Source of the DNA: Blepharisma japonicum
Lineage: Eukaryota > Ciliophora > Heterotrichea > Heterotrichida > Blepharismidae
DNA length: 64,000 bases
Reading direction: 5' to 3'
Assembly (NCBI GenBank): GCA_949751835.1
Contig: CATKHK010000016.1
Span: 434,001-498,000, forward strand
Shown here: positions 38,732-48,773 of the stretch, piece after piece
Layout: the number at the start of each line of letters is the position of its first letter
Numbering within the stretch: position 1 is the stretch's first letter
The notes under the pieces: generated by a model
Database searches by the model: none
Seen by the model: only the letters and a program-made list of their open reading frames with translations
What the model was told of the DNA's origin: nothing
Position numbers and translations under genes: made by a program

Positions 38732-39476
38732 TATTAAAATTAATTGAATGTAAAACTAAATTGTACGAAACTCTAATGATCAACCAAATAAACAAATAAA
38801 ATACGAAAACTTTAAAATTTTTGGAAACTTAGATAAAATATATACTTTAGAATTGCTGATTTGGTAGTTATTATTAAGACTATCTTTTTAGCTTGATTGT
38901 GGGTGCCTTTCTGGGCAGCACCTATTCTTTTATGGAAATTTGAATATAATTTCTTATCATCTTAAGACTTTTTACCAAAAATCGCTTGAAAAATAATTTT
39001 TTAAATTAAATATTTCCTCTTTCTGAAGATGCTTTAATAACCATCTTAAAATGACATTGAAATTATGATCTCAATCAAGATTTTGTTGTCTTCTAATTCT
39101 TTTGCTTAAAGTTAAATCATTCAAAATTGAAAAATAATTGATTAAAAGTCAAGAAAGAAAAGATAAAAGCTTTATACTTGTTTTCAACGGTTCGCATCAC
39201 TATAATCCCTACTTAAGTTTCCAAATTTGATATTTCTTTCTATTGATCAATTCTTCTTCATTTAGGAATGTCATTCTAATTTATGAATTAAAGCTCGGTG
39301 TTCTTTATTTTTGGTATCCCAAGGCAGTTTTAAAAAAAATAAATGTTTAAGGAATATTTTAATACTCCACAACCCAAATTTCCCCTCTAATTCGTATAAA
39401 TCCTTCTTATAACTTTCTAAATTTTTTTTAAATTCGCGAAAACTCTAAATAGGAATTAAAGCTCATACTTTAAAAA
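38732..39476. other. Intergenic region
   Basis: Divergent spacer between AP-3 sigma and the first Met-Gly-Cys gene. AT-rich; a short hairpin (GGTGC ... GCACC) lies near 38905. Nothing else is recognised. Confidence 0.4.
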
Positions 39477-39683
39477 ATGGGATGTACAGCAAACATTAAG
39501 AGTCGTCCAAGCACAGGTGATGAAGAAATATCAGAAGAAAAAGACACAAAGTTATCAGATTTTCCAAAAGCTGATTTAAGCTTAAGTTTGCCAGCGAAAG
39601 GCAAACATTTTAAAATCAGGGTTTTCAACCCTTCAACAAATGGATTAATTAGTGAACCTACTGTTGAGACCACAAACAGTTAA
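39477..39683 (+). CDS. Small Met-Gly-Cys protein 1 (predicted lipid-anchored)
   Basis: 68 residues starting MGCTANIK, a typical context for N-myristoylation at Gly2 and palmitoylation at Cys3. The middle is charged and Ser-rich. Residues about 43-56 (K-H-F-K-I-R-V-F-N-P) carry the motif shared with the next two genes: aromatic-x-I-R-[VI]-F-[NT]-P-x3-G-L. The last ten residues are Thr/Glu-rich. Probably a small peripheral membrane protein of unknown function. Coding status is supported by the motif shared with its neighbours. Confidence 0.7.
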   Translation: MGCTANIKSRPSTGDEEISEEKDTKLSDFPKADLSLSLPAKGKHFKIRVFNPSTNGLISEPTVETTNS

Positions 39684-40544
39684 TCATTAATTAGGTGTAA
39701 TTTAATCAAATAACCTAATTTCTTGATAATTTTTGTTGAAAAATAATTAATGGTTCTTCTTTAGAGATCTAACTATTTAATTGAAATTATGAGCAAAAAT
39801 TTGCATTTTGAATAAACTGAGGGTTTAAATTAATAAATTATGCAAAAGAAACGTTGTCGGCCGATATTTTTGATAATTTTGTGGAGGAAAATGAAATTAC
39901 GAAAAAGGGTTAATGAAAGAGATAAGAAGGATAGGAAGTAGGAAATGATGATAGGAAATATGGCAATAAGAGAAGATAAAGCTAAATATTTAAATCCTAA
40001 AAAATTTAAATTTTTGATTGATCGAGTTTCATATAACGTAAAATTAAATTTATCTTATGCTAATTTTTAAAAAGACATTATTTTAGTGTTTTTAAATTCA
40101 TTTAACAAAAAATTGAAAATGTAGCATTATCAAAGCAAGATTATTATAATTAAAATTTTATTCTTTATAATAAAAAAAATTCGTAATTAAGCCTTGATCA
40201 ATAAGAATAGCACCAATGAATTTGAAATAACATTTTGAATTATCATTTTTAATTTTTCGAAACTTATAATTATCTTTTCTTTTGAGTATATGATAAATAA
40301 TAGAATTTTATTATTAAGAATATTTATATCAATTCTAAATTCAAATAATAATAAGCGGGCCATTATAAAGCAATAAAAATTTATAGTATATTAATCTTTA
40401 CTTAATAAGTATTAGAAAGAAAAATTTAAAAGTAAAGCAAAAAAAACTCACAAAATAATCAAAATAACTTTATTTTCTTAAATTCATATAAAGTTATACA
40501 ATAATAGGCATTTTTGTTATCATAAAAATTTAAATTTTAGCAAA
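39684..40544. other. Intergenic region in the Met-Gly-Cys cluster
   Basis: About 860 AT-rich bases without an ORF or a clear repeat; nothing recognised. Confidence 0.4.
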
Positions 40545-40775
40545 ATGGGATGTGGAATTCACTCAAAACATAAGCAGAACAGCAACCAAAACACTTCTTT
40601 AAGCCTAGATATTACCGAAAAATCGCTAAACTGCAAGCAAGAAAAAGTAAGCTCAGTACTTTTTTCTGAAAAACGAAAAATCTACACAATTCGAGTGTTT
40701 ACTCCTGAAGAAGATGGACTTCATGAAGACCAAAACACTTTAGAGAACAATGTAAAAAGCACATGTATTATTTAA
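40545..40775 (+). CDS. Small Met-Gly-Cys protein 2 (predicted lipid-anchored)
   Basis: 76 residues starting MGCGIHSKHK (predicted N-myristoyl plus palmitoyl). It has a basic, Asn/Ser-rich first half, then S-E-K-R-K-I-Y-T-I-R-V-F-T-P and G-L, the same motif as in the flanking genes. It ends with C-I-I; this terminal Cys is three from the end and lacks the full CaaX form. Function unknown. Confidence 0.75.
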   Translation: MGCGIHSKHKQNSNQNTSLSLDITEKSLNCKQEKVSSVLFSEKRKIYTIRVFTPEEDGLHEDQNTLENNVKSTCII

Positions 40776-41164
40776 TATAACTAAAATCATGTATAAAACC
40801 TTAAATTTTATCTCACCTATGTCTTAATGTTGTGTGATAGTCGTTTTTTTATATAGTCTTGATGGATAATAGGGATGAAAAATTGTCGTTAGAGAAACAT
40901 AAATGATAAAAAATAATTTATAGGGGGAAAATATTCAGGACTAATTTTCAAAAAAATTAACTATCAAGGTTTTATAAGTTAAATAAAATTAATTGGCTTT
41001 GAAGTAAGAGAATGAATTTTTATTAACAATTAAAAATTATAAAGCCATATAGATTCTGTTTATAATTCTGATAAATTATAAATTTTATAAAAAAATAATT
41101 TAAACAAATTTCGAAGGCTGTCAAATTTATAATCCATAATCTTGGATAAATTATTAATTCAAAG
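40776..41164. other. Intergenic spacer
   Basis: AT-rich, nothing recognised; a minus-strand ORF overlapping the next gene is a shadow. Confidence 0.4.
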
Positions 41165-41404
41165 ATGGGTTGCGGAATGCCGAAGAATGCAAAGAAATTT
41201 TCAAAAAGCTGCATTGATTTGGACAGATATTGCGAGACTTCAAATGACTCAATTAGAAATTTAAGAGTTTCTCAAAAAGATTTAAAACTAAGCGAGAAAA
41301 GGAAGAAATATCAAATTCGAATTTTTACACCAGATAAAATGGGTTTGGCTGATGGTTCAGTGTCTTTACATCGTTCCTCATCAAATCAAGCTAAAAGTGT
41401 ATAG
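41165..41404 (+). CDS. Small Met-Gly-Cys protein 3 (predicted lipid-anchored)
   Basis: 79 residues starting MGCGMPKNAKKFSKSC: Gly2/Cys3 acylation context followed by a basic patch that would strengthen membrane binding. Residues about 50-63 (S-E-K-R-K-K-Y-Q-I-R-I-F-T-P ... G-L) repeat the family motif, closest to protein 2. The tail is Ser-rich. Function unknown. Confidence 0.75.
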   Translation: MGCGMPKNAKKFSKSCIDLDRYCETSNDSIRNLRVSQKDLKLSEKRKKYQIRIFTPDKMGLADGSVSLHRSSSNQAKSV

Positions 41405-41779
41405 CGCTGCAATAATTAACTAATTTTCAAATATTTTATCAAACCTTAAGCATTCCAATTTCCCAAAATTTCAAAAGGCTTCATAACTATCTTTTTCTTT
41501 CACAAAATTATATAATAACTGCCCTTACTGTCTTATACTTTGCTTATAATGTATAAATCCTTCAGGCTTAAGCAAACTAATGATATCGATTCTAGAAATG
41601 TATCAGTATATATTATATTTCTAAAGCCAAAATGTCACTTAATTACTATGAATGTCTTTTAATTATAAATCGCTGCAAAAATTTGCTTTTTTTCAAGATC
41701 ACATAAAATCAGTTTTTTTATTCATTATGTTTTATTCATTACTGAATTTTGTTTAAATAATAAACTAATTAACAATAAA
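41405..41779. other. Intergenic spacer
   Basis: AT-rich, nothing recognised. Confidence 0.4.
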
Positions 41780-42607
41780 ATGGGATGTGGTCAAATAAAG
41801 AAAGGAGATCCTTTTATATCCAATTTATCTGAATTGAGACCAAGAGTAATTCCTCAAGAAAATGCTGACGAAAGTGAGCCAGAAAATATAAATTGCCAAA
41901 AAATCTATCATATAGAAGATCTTAATAGTTCAATACTCAAAGAAAAAATGCGTGATGTTAGGGTAAAACACATTCATTATAATGCTTTTGATTTAAACAA
42001 CGAAATTTCTCTTGTTAAGCAAAAATATATTGGGTTAGCATCAGTAAGGGAATCTTTTTTTTCTCAATGCCATGCACAGTGTATAAAAGATTTTAAGGTA
42101 TCAGATGGGATTTTTATAATGCTACTAAGTATTTATGCTTCTGATCCATCAGCACTTGCCAGTATAAAACCTTCACAAAATCCACCGTACATAACTGTTA
42201 TTAAAGAACATCTAAGTCAAGACTCAAGAAATATAGTAGTCGCTTGGGAGCATTTAGCTGAAAAAATGAAAGAGCTAAAAGAAACTTATGCAGGAATTCC
42301 AATAATTCGAAAGAGAATGCAGCAAGCAAGACTTACACTAGAAAATTATTTAGTTGAAATTGATAATTCTGATCCACCTCGAGGTGAATTAGTCGCTTTA
42401 CAAATAAATCAAAATTTAGCTGAAGAAGGTATAACATATATAAATAAACTAGATGTAGAAACCGATAGGCTTCACGATGATATTAAAGATTTTATCAAAT
42501 CTAAATTCAATAAAGAAGAAGTTGCGAATTTAGGAAAAGAAGCAATTTTGCTTAGTGCATATACAGGAGACAAAATTTTGCATCATGTTGTAGCTCCACA
42601 AATATAA
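41780..42607 (+). CDS. Met-Gly-Cys helical protein (predicted lipid-anchored)
   Basis: 275 residues starting MGCGQIKKGD, the fourth Met-Gly-Cys start in a row on this strand. Unlike its small neighbours it has a long, mostly helical body. Residues about 80-200 look like a helical bundle (Y-I-G-L-A-S-V-R-E-S-F-F) with amphipathic helices toward the end (I-R-K-R-M-Q-Q-A-R-L-T-L-E-N-Y-L). The small-family aromatic-x-I-R motif is absent. It may be a membrane-curvature or scaffolding protein; no family is recognised. Confidence 0.75.
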   Translation: MGCGQIKKGDPFISNLSELRPRVIPQENADESEPENINCQKIYHIEDLNSSILKEKMRDVRVKHIHYNAFDLNNEISLVKQKYIGLASVRESFFSQCHAQCIKDFKVSDGIFIMLLSIYASDPSALASIKPSQNPPYITVIKEHLSQDSRNIVVAWEHLAEKMKELKETYAGIPIIRKRMQQARLTLENYLVEIDNSDPPRGELVALQINQNLAEEGITYINKLDVETDRLHDDIKDFIKSKFNKEEVANLGKEAILLSAYTGDKILHHVVAPQI

Positions 42608-42658
42608 AAGATTTTTCTGAAATTCATATCATGCATTAATATATTAAGTTAAAGAAAA

Positions 42659-43195
42659 ATGGTCCTCTTTTCAATGCACAATATCTTGGGCAGATTTCTT
42701 TCACCAATCTGTTTTGGAGCTTGCTTACTCGGAATTCTTCTAATTATAAACCAAGGCACTTCATTATTCATTGAACAACCGTTTACTTGCAGAGTCAGCA
42801 ATGCAAGAGTTGGCACATTCGCACAAAATCAAGGGACAGGATGGGATGAGGCTGAGATTACTTTTGATATATATTGCAATTTTACAGATATTTATAATTG
42901 GAGCGTAAAGTATGCTTATTATTGAATACAATTAGAATATTATGACTTGGATAGGAATGAGGTGACTTTTTGGGATGCCAATGCTGCGAGAAATGGAACA
43001 AGGCTAACAGGTTTAATATCAAAAGATCAAAAATGACAGTATGTGGCAAAATCCAAAAAGTACAGCCTCAAAGGAATTACAGCTGCTGTAAAACTAAGGG
43101 TTGAGGTCATTCCAATTTTCGGGTTTGTATATAATTTAGAGTGCTTGCCAACGGTAGTGACTTTTCCTGATAAGTATGAGTTTGCATTTGTTTAA
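42659..43195 (+). CDS. SPCS3: Signal peptidase complex subunit 3 (SPC22/23)
   Basis: 178 residues with TGA as Trp twice. One N-terminal membrane helix (about residues 12-32) is followed by a lumenal beta-rich domain. The conserved run F-D-I ... N-F-T-D-I-Y-N-W-S-V-K-Y, then N-E-V-T-F-W-D, K-Y-S-L-K-G, V-I-P-I-F-G and finally V-T-F-P-D-K-Y-E matches SPC3 of the ER signal peptidase, with N-x-T/S glycosylation sites. SPC3 is an essential partner of the catalytic subunit. The second Met (codon 6) is the likelier start by comparison with the family. The upstream gene ends 51 bp away. Confidence 0.88.
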
Positions 43196-43400
43196 TTTCA
43201 CTAAAGATGACACAAATTATTTGTTTTCAGGATTTTTATATAAATTTTAACTCATAACTGCACAACTAATAAAAATATATATAAAATTATAATTATTAAC
43301 ATTTATACGCATAAAAACCCTTCATTAGCTATAAAAACTTCTCAAAATCAGCAAAAATGTTTCTTCTTAATCCATATTGTAAGCTGGAGCAAATATTAAA

Positions 43401-45473
43401 ATGTGGAGAGCCTTGCTATTACTCTCTATAGGAGCTTTTGCAGTTTGCCCCAAGTATCAATGCCATACAGGAGGCATCGATGTCGGTCCTACATGTGCAT
43501 ACCCAACATCTACAAACGATATTATGATGCAATTGTGTGATGCTTCAAATCTAAATCCTGTATGCCAAGTGACACCACAAATCACCCACAATTTCACATG
43601 TCAACCATTTGATAATAGCCGCCCAATGGAGCTAAATTATCCAGGAGAATTTTGCCACTCCAACTCTCAGTGCCTTTCAGGATCTTGCATGAGCAACCAG
43701 TGCCAAGGCCAACCTTTAGGAGGAATGTGTGTTTCTCATGCAGATTGTAATGTAGGACTTTACTGCAACCAAGCCGGACATTGCATAAAGCAAGTAGGCA
43801 TTTCACAGTTCTGCAACTCCGATTGGGATTGCCAAAATAACTTAGCTTGCAATAGGACTCTTTACAATCCAGGCTTATGCGTTCCTTACTATTCAGTTCC
43901 CAATGGTGACGGTATAGGCATGTGTGTGACTGAACTATCAGAAGGTGTCTCAAATCTCTGCCAAAGCGGCTCATGCACCCAGCAAAAGCCAAATACAAAC
44001 GGAGAAGGATTCTGCCAGCCAAGCATCAAAACAGTTGGAAAATTCCCTTCAAAATGTGTTGGAGACTCTGACTGTATTGGCTCAAACTCTCCAAAATCCT
44101 CATTTACTGGGACTTGTGCATGCGGAATGAACCCTACAGGAGAAAGCTACTGCAATTCTTGGTCAGGAGATGAGCCTAACCAAATTGTCCAAGAAATTTG
44201 GATCCAACACGTAAACTCTGTAGGTATCGCTAACTGCCACACTATGAGAAGATTTTCGCAGTCCTGCTTATACCACACTATGACCCCTTCGCAAATGGCA
44301 AACTTCACTCAAAATGAATTGAAGTCATCAGACATTGCAAGATACCAAAACAATGATGTCTGTACCCAAGTTATTTTTAATAGAGATTACTATAGAGTCA
44401 CTCCACAGACCTTTATGTGCAAAGCTTATGGCTGTGATACCAAGAATCCATGGGCTACCGAGACTTGTTTAACTTATCAAGAGGGAAGCAATAAATACGC
44501 AGTCAAAGAGTGTGAAAATAAATTGTACTGCAATACCCAGGAAACCTTTGGACATGAGTGGATGAACTCTACTTGTGGACCTGCCCCAACACCGGCTCCA
44601 TTATATCCAGGCCAAATATGTAAGGTAAATACTGATTGCTTATCTGGAAAATGCGTCGGTGGAAAATGCAGAGGTGCAATTCAAAACGAACAATGCAATG
44701 ATGATTATGACTGCAACACTGGCTTATATTGCTACGCCATTAATTTTGTATTCCAATGTGTTCCTCAAATCCCAGTTGGACAGCAAGGCTGTGCTACAGA
44801 CTACGATTGCGTCACAAGCGCTGGTTGCAATGCAACTAAAGAATACCCTATTGGAGAATGCGTTGCTTATTTCTCAGTGCCTTTAGGAACTGAAGTGCCA
44901 TGCCCAGTATCTGGAAACAATTATTTATGTAGCTCAGGAACTTGCTACAACAATGGAAAAGATGATAGAGGTGTTTGTGTCCCAGCTCCAAAATCTGCCT
45001 CATTTGGAGCTCCATGTTCTAGCAGCAACGATTGTATGGGCTCAAACGCAAACGGTCAATCCTTTGTTGGACAATGCCAATGTGGCTATAACCCATTCGG
45101 AAATAAATATTGCAGTGCTTTTGCTGGAGATCCACCAGGTGTCCAATTCGTTAATAAAGTTTCTCCACTTTACAAGCTTTCTACCATCAATATGTGCCAT
45201 ACTTCGTTGAGATTTAACACTAACTGTTTAGATATGGTAGCAAGCATGACTGGAGCTAATGCAAATATTTATTATTCCGCCTTACTGAATTTCACAAATT
45301 TCCCAGCTTATATGGAAAATGACGAATGTGTAAGAACTGTGATTAATTCAGCATTTTGGTCAAGATTGCCACCTGGGCCTACACCTCCTCCTCCACCAGG
45401 ACCTGATAATGACGATAATAGCTCCGCAGCAATCCTTACTGTGATGATGAGCTTATTAGCCTTCTTCTTTTAA
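43401..45473 (+). CDS. Cysteine-rich surface protein with two repeated halves, probable GPI anchor
   Basis: 690 residues, one exon. A signal peptide occupies about residues 1-16 (MWRALLLLSIGAFAVC). Two homologous cysteine-rich halves follow, starting near residue 79 (Y-P-G-E-F-C ... C-L-S-G-S-C) and near 401 (Y-P-G-Q-I-C ... C-L-S-G-K-C). Each contains D-C-N-x-G-L-Y-C, N-x-x-C-N-x-T and a C-x-C-G module, then a less Cys-rich part. The C-terminus has a proline-rich stalk (PTPPPPPGP), a short polar segment (D-D-N-S-S-A-A) and a hydrophobic end, fitting a GPI-anchor signal. The cysteine spacing resembles Dickkopf/EB-type modules found in many ciliate surface proteins. Likely a cell-surface or secreted coat protein. 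Confidence 0.8.
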   Translation: MWRALLLLSIGAFAVCPKYQCHTGGIDVGPTCAYPTSTNDIMMQLCDASNLNPVCQVTPQITHNFTCQPFDNSRPMELNYPGEFCHSNSQCLSGSCMSNQCQGQPLGGMCVSHADCNVGLYCNQAGHCIKQVGISQFCNSDWDCQNNLACNRTLYNPGLCVPYYSVPNGDGIGMCVTELSEGVSNLCQSGSCTQQKPNTNGEGFCQPSIKTVGKFPSKCVGDSDCIGSNSPKSSFTGTCACGMNPTGESYCNSWSGDEPNQIVQEIWIQHVNSVGIANCHTMRRFSQSCLYHTMTPSQMANFTQNELKSSDIARYQNNDVCTQVIFNRDYYRVTPQTFMCKAYGCDTKNPWATETCLTYQEGSNKYAVKECENKLYCNTQETFGHEWMNSTCGPAPTPAPLYPGQICKVNTDCLSGKCVGGKCRGAIQNEQCNDDYDCNTGLYCYAINFVFQCVPQIPVGQQGCATDYDCVTSAGCNATKEYPIGECVAYFSVPLGTEVPCPVSGNNYLCSSGTCYNNGKDDRGVCVPAPKSASFGAPCSSSNDCMGSNANGQSFVGQCQCGYNPFGNKYCSAFAGDPPGVQFVNKVSPLYKLSTINMCHTSLRFNTNCLDMVASMTGANANIYYSALLNFTNFPAYMENDECVRTVINSAFWSRLPPGPTPPPPPGPDNDDNSSAAILTVMMSLLAFFF

Positions 45474-45751
45474 GTGCCTTAAGATTATGCATCCTTTCTT
45501 AAATCTTAATTAGAATTTTTAAATAAATTAAATTTTCTCTATAGAGATTCTGAACGCATAAATTTATTTACAAATTGTTGCCTTAAATTGAATAAGAAAA
45601 TAAAAGAAATTATTAAGTTTATTCTATAGATTTACTGCTAAAGGATTAATTAGGAAAATAACACTCTAACGTAAGAGCTCTGCGGATGAGAAACAAATTA
45701 TTCTCTATTTACCATTATTTTTTCCATTTTTTGGAATCCGATCAAAATATA

Positions 45752-46579
45752 ATGGGGTGCTGCTATTCAAGAGATGTAAATTTTATTTAGAAGATTCTGC
45801 AAGACACAGATATAGCAAAAAACAGCTTCATATCAGAAGCAAAGTATTTGAAGCTGCAAACTCTTGAAGAAGAAAATGATCCAAAGACAAATGATTTAAT
45901 CAATTATATCCAAGAGCTGGACAATTCTGACCAATGAGAATTAATTAAAGACGAAAATTGATATAAAGTAAGTAAACTCAAAGGAAGCAAATATAATTTA
46001 GAATACCCAATAAGCAAGCTTTGATTCCATCTAGAAGGAAGGGTCCCGCTCCGAATAATTTTAGACGAACTAAATACACCAGAAAAAAGGATGGCTTGAG
46101 ATAAAAATTTTAAAACCTATGAAATCATTGGAGGAGATTTTCCGAGAAATTACACAATTTATTATTTAATATCAGTGTTAGGGTACAAAGGAGACTATAT
46201 AGAAAAAAGAATTATCTCTATTTGGAATGATAAAGTAGTCGTTATCTCCTATTCGGTAGAAAATGAAAATAAACTCCCTATCAATGGTATCAATAGAGGA
46301 ACCACACACATCGGAGTCACCATAATTTCTTTATTAAACGAAAGAACAGAAATTACTATGTATAACCAATCAGAGCCAAATAGCACACTTGGGAAATTAT
46401 TCACAAATTTAGCAGTAGGAAAAATGGGGACTTGATGTAAAAAATATAAAAATGCAATTCAGAAAGCCAGAGGAGCACCGGTTCTTGAAATAGAAGAAGT
46501 GGAAGAGCAAGAAACAGATATCACGGCGTCTACATTTGATAATGAGCCTGAAATTACTGAAATTAATAGAATTACATAA
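45752..46579 (+). CDS. Met-Gly-Cys-Cys START-like lipid-binding protein
   Basis: 270 residues after splicing one 15-nt intron (45776-45790), with TGA as Trp at several sites. It starts MGCCYSRD, predicted to be myristoylated and doubly palmitoylated. The remainder resembles a START/Bet v1-fold domain: L-W-F-H-L-E-G-R-V, M-A-W-D-K-N-F-K-T-Y-E-I-I-G-G-D, then beta strands (V-V-V-I-S-Y-S-V) and a C-terminal helix (W-C-K-K-Y-K-N-A-I-Q-K-A-R). It could bind or move a lipid at a membrane. It is the fifth gene with a Met-Gly-Cys start in 7 kb. Its stop is 12 bp from the stop of the convergent minus-strand gene. Confidence 0.78.
45776..45790 (+). other. 15-nt intron in the START-like gene
   Basis: GTAAATTTTATTTAG, right after codon 8 (Asp), with an in-frame TAG. 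Removing it joins the MGCCYSRD start to the open frame that encodes the START-like domain. Confidence 0.88.
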
Positions 46580-46591
46580 ATTGATAAATTA

Positions 46592-47182
46592 TTAATGGCT
46601 TTTTGTCCTTGATATATGCCCTGGTTTAAGCGGAATTTTTTTGATCCGAACTGTCGTAAGTAGAAAATCGTTGAGTGAGTCTGCATGGGAATTTTTAATC
46701 AATTTTTTAGTGCTACAAATATGGTTTAGATACAAGTTTTTAGGAATTTTATGACGTTTTGGCATAGAAATTTTTGATAAAGAGGTGTCAATGTTTAAAA
46801 CTTCAAAAGAGTTGTAGATTTTTTTATTATTTTTGGTTAAATTCGTATCAGATTCTCTTCTACTAAAAATCCGTTTTATAGCTCTTCCTTCGGATTTAAA
46901 CTTTAGCTTGGATAATGAGTTTTCTCCTATATTAAGGTAAATAAATTTTTCTTTCGGTGTTATACAGGCTCTTTTGGAGGAGATTGATAATCTTGCCTTT
47001 GGGTGATTTGCAGCATAATTATCATGTATAGTTATAATTGGAATAAAACTATTAATCTTTTTAGTATCTTCGATAGGCTCATCAGAATTTTTAGTAATAG
47101 TGTTACAGGAGATTCCTACTTCAACTTTGTGAGGTTTTACTGCAGATGTTTTTGGTGTATTTATTAAAAGTAATTTCTTCAT
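46592..47182 (-). CDS. Hypothetical basic protein
   Basis: 196 residues, one exon, starting MKKLLLIN. Rich in Lys, Ser, Ile and Asn, with no clear domain; the middle has S-R-R-E-S-D-T-N. Convergent with the START-like gene, only 12 bp between stops. I cannot assign a function, and low complexity lowers confidence. Confidence 0.55.
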   Translation of the reverse strand: MKKLLLINTPKTSAVKPHKVEVGISCNTITKNSDEPIEDTKKINSFIPIITIHDNYAANHPKARLSISSKRACITPKEKFIYLNIGENSLSKLKFKSEGRAIKRIFSRRESDTNLTKNNKKIYNSFEVLNIDTSLSKISMPKRHKIPKNLYLNHICSTKKLIKNSHADSLNDFLLTTVRIKKIPLKPGHISRTKSH

Positions 47183-47374
47183 CAGCTTTAAATAATTGTT
47201 TTTTCAATATTTAATATCAATTGTATCAAATCCTAAAAGCAATTATAAACTAAAAATACTCTGCATCTATCAAAAAAATTTAATAAAATAAAATAAAGTT
47301 AGGTAAATTTACCATTATAATCTTTTATTAGTTGAATTTTATCTTATTCTCTTCATAATGAATAGTCTGCGTTG

Positions 47375-48499
47375 TTAATCTGCTACTATTCCTTCTTTCG
47401 TAATTAATTTATCAGAAAAAAGCGGATTTTTAGTTCCACATAGAATTTCATTGTTGCTATAAGAACTTGATGAAGAAGAGCCATCTACACTATCGCTATC
47501 ACTAGGATACTCCATTATTTCAAGCCTTTGTGATACTAGCAAATTACTATTCGGCAGATTCAGTGCAGGGACCAAGCTCGGCCTTTTTTTGGACTTATTT
47601 CTTTCCTTTTCCTTCTCGAACTTCATCAAAATTTCTGAAAAATTAGTAGAGCTCTGATTTCTTATAAAATCAATCAGCTCAGTCTGATAATTTTCCTTCC
47701 TTCTTAAATCATAAATTTCAAAATTTAAGTCTCTTATGACTTCTCCTTTTTTCTTTGTTTCTTCTAATAACAAATTTATATCGTAAACAGTTTTACTAGG
47801 GCCTATTTTAGTCTCTTTTAAGTTTCTTATATCTTGATTTAAAATGTCGATTTTTTCTGTCAATGAGATATTTTCATCAGACAGACATTTTAATTTTTGA
47901 CTTATAGAACTATTTTCCCTTTTATATAAAAGTAGCTTTGTCATAAGTTTTTTGTTATCTTTTTCAAGCTGAGGTATTCTTTCATCAGATTTTTCATTAT
48001 AAATTTCAATAAAGGTATTTTTCAAATATTTTAGGATTGATAAAATCGGCATGGCTTGCAGTAATTCTTCGAAAGCATCCACACATGACTTAAATTTTTC
48101 AGAGATCTTTTGATTATTTGATATAGAAGCATTTTTCAAACCGATTTTGAGCTTTTTTTTTATTTGATTTATAACCTCTAAATTTAGCATAAGATCAGTC
48201 TTAAATATAGTCTTTTTCATTTCTGAATCATTTGATTTTTTTAGGTTTTTGGACGAATTAAGGTTTATAAATGACTGGGAGTTTATAGGACTTAAATAAC
48301 AGCTACTGACCTCCCGGTGATGGTTGAGCTTGGGAGGGTGAATTTGTGTGAATTTTCTATAGTGTTTTTTAAGTTGGAATGGCGAGGGTGATCTCCTTAT
48401 ATTTAACTGTGTGTGGGAATAGGGAGAGGAAGTCAAGCTTGGAGCGTTTTTAATTGTGTGAAGACTGAATGATGGAAGTTCAGTGTCTTTTGGTAACAT
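47375..48499 (-). CDS. Coiled-coil family protein, member 1 (divergent)
   Basis: 374 residues, the most divergent of four tandem paralogues. The N-terminal part keeps the S-S-P-Y-S signature. The middle (about 95-270) is a coiled coil with L-S-D-E-N-I-S-L-T-E-K-I and E-E-T-K-K-K-G-E-V-I-R, matching the family block E-E-[TS]-K-[RK]-K-G-E. The C-terminus differs: instead of the V-P-[ED]-L-x-I ... R-x-D-S-F ending and final W-[LI]-R it has a Ser run and a different end. Probably a cytoskeletal or centriolar-type coiled-coil protein; no known family seen. Confidence 0.75.
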   Translation of the reverse strand: MLPKDTELPSFSLHTIKNAPSLTSSPYSHTQLNIRRSPSPFQLKKHYRKFTQIHPPKLNHHREVSSCYLSPINSQSFINLNSSKNLKKSNDSEMKKTIFKTDLMLNLEVINQIKKKLKIGLKNASISNNQKISEKFKSCVDAFEELLQAMPILSILKYLKNTFIEIYNEKSDERIPQLEKDNKKLMTKLLLYKRENSSISQKLKCLSDENISLTEKIDILNQDIRNLKETKIGPSKTVYDINLLLEETKKKGEVIRDLNFEIYDLRRKENYQTELIDFIRNQSSTNFSEILMKFEKEKERNKSKKRPSLVPALNLPNSNLLVSQRLEIMEYPSDSDSVDGSSSSSSYSNNEILCGTKNPLFSDKLITKEGIVAD

Positions 48500-48773
48500 T
48501 TTTTAATTAAAAAGAATAAAATAAAGTTTTTTTATATGATTATTTTATTGAGAGGAAGTATTGTGGAATAGAATTAATATTATTAAAGATAATAAATTTA
48601 GAATAGGAAGCTTCCTTTTTTTATCACCATAATAAATATGAAACTTCCATAATGATAAGCCATAGAAGCGTATAAATAAATTTTAATAATTCAGCTGTAA
48701 TATAATGAAAAAATTTTGGAATTAATTATAATTATCACTTTAATTCTTTAAAGATTACATTAAATTTAAAAAT

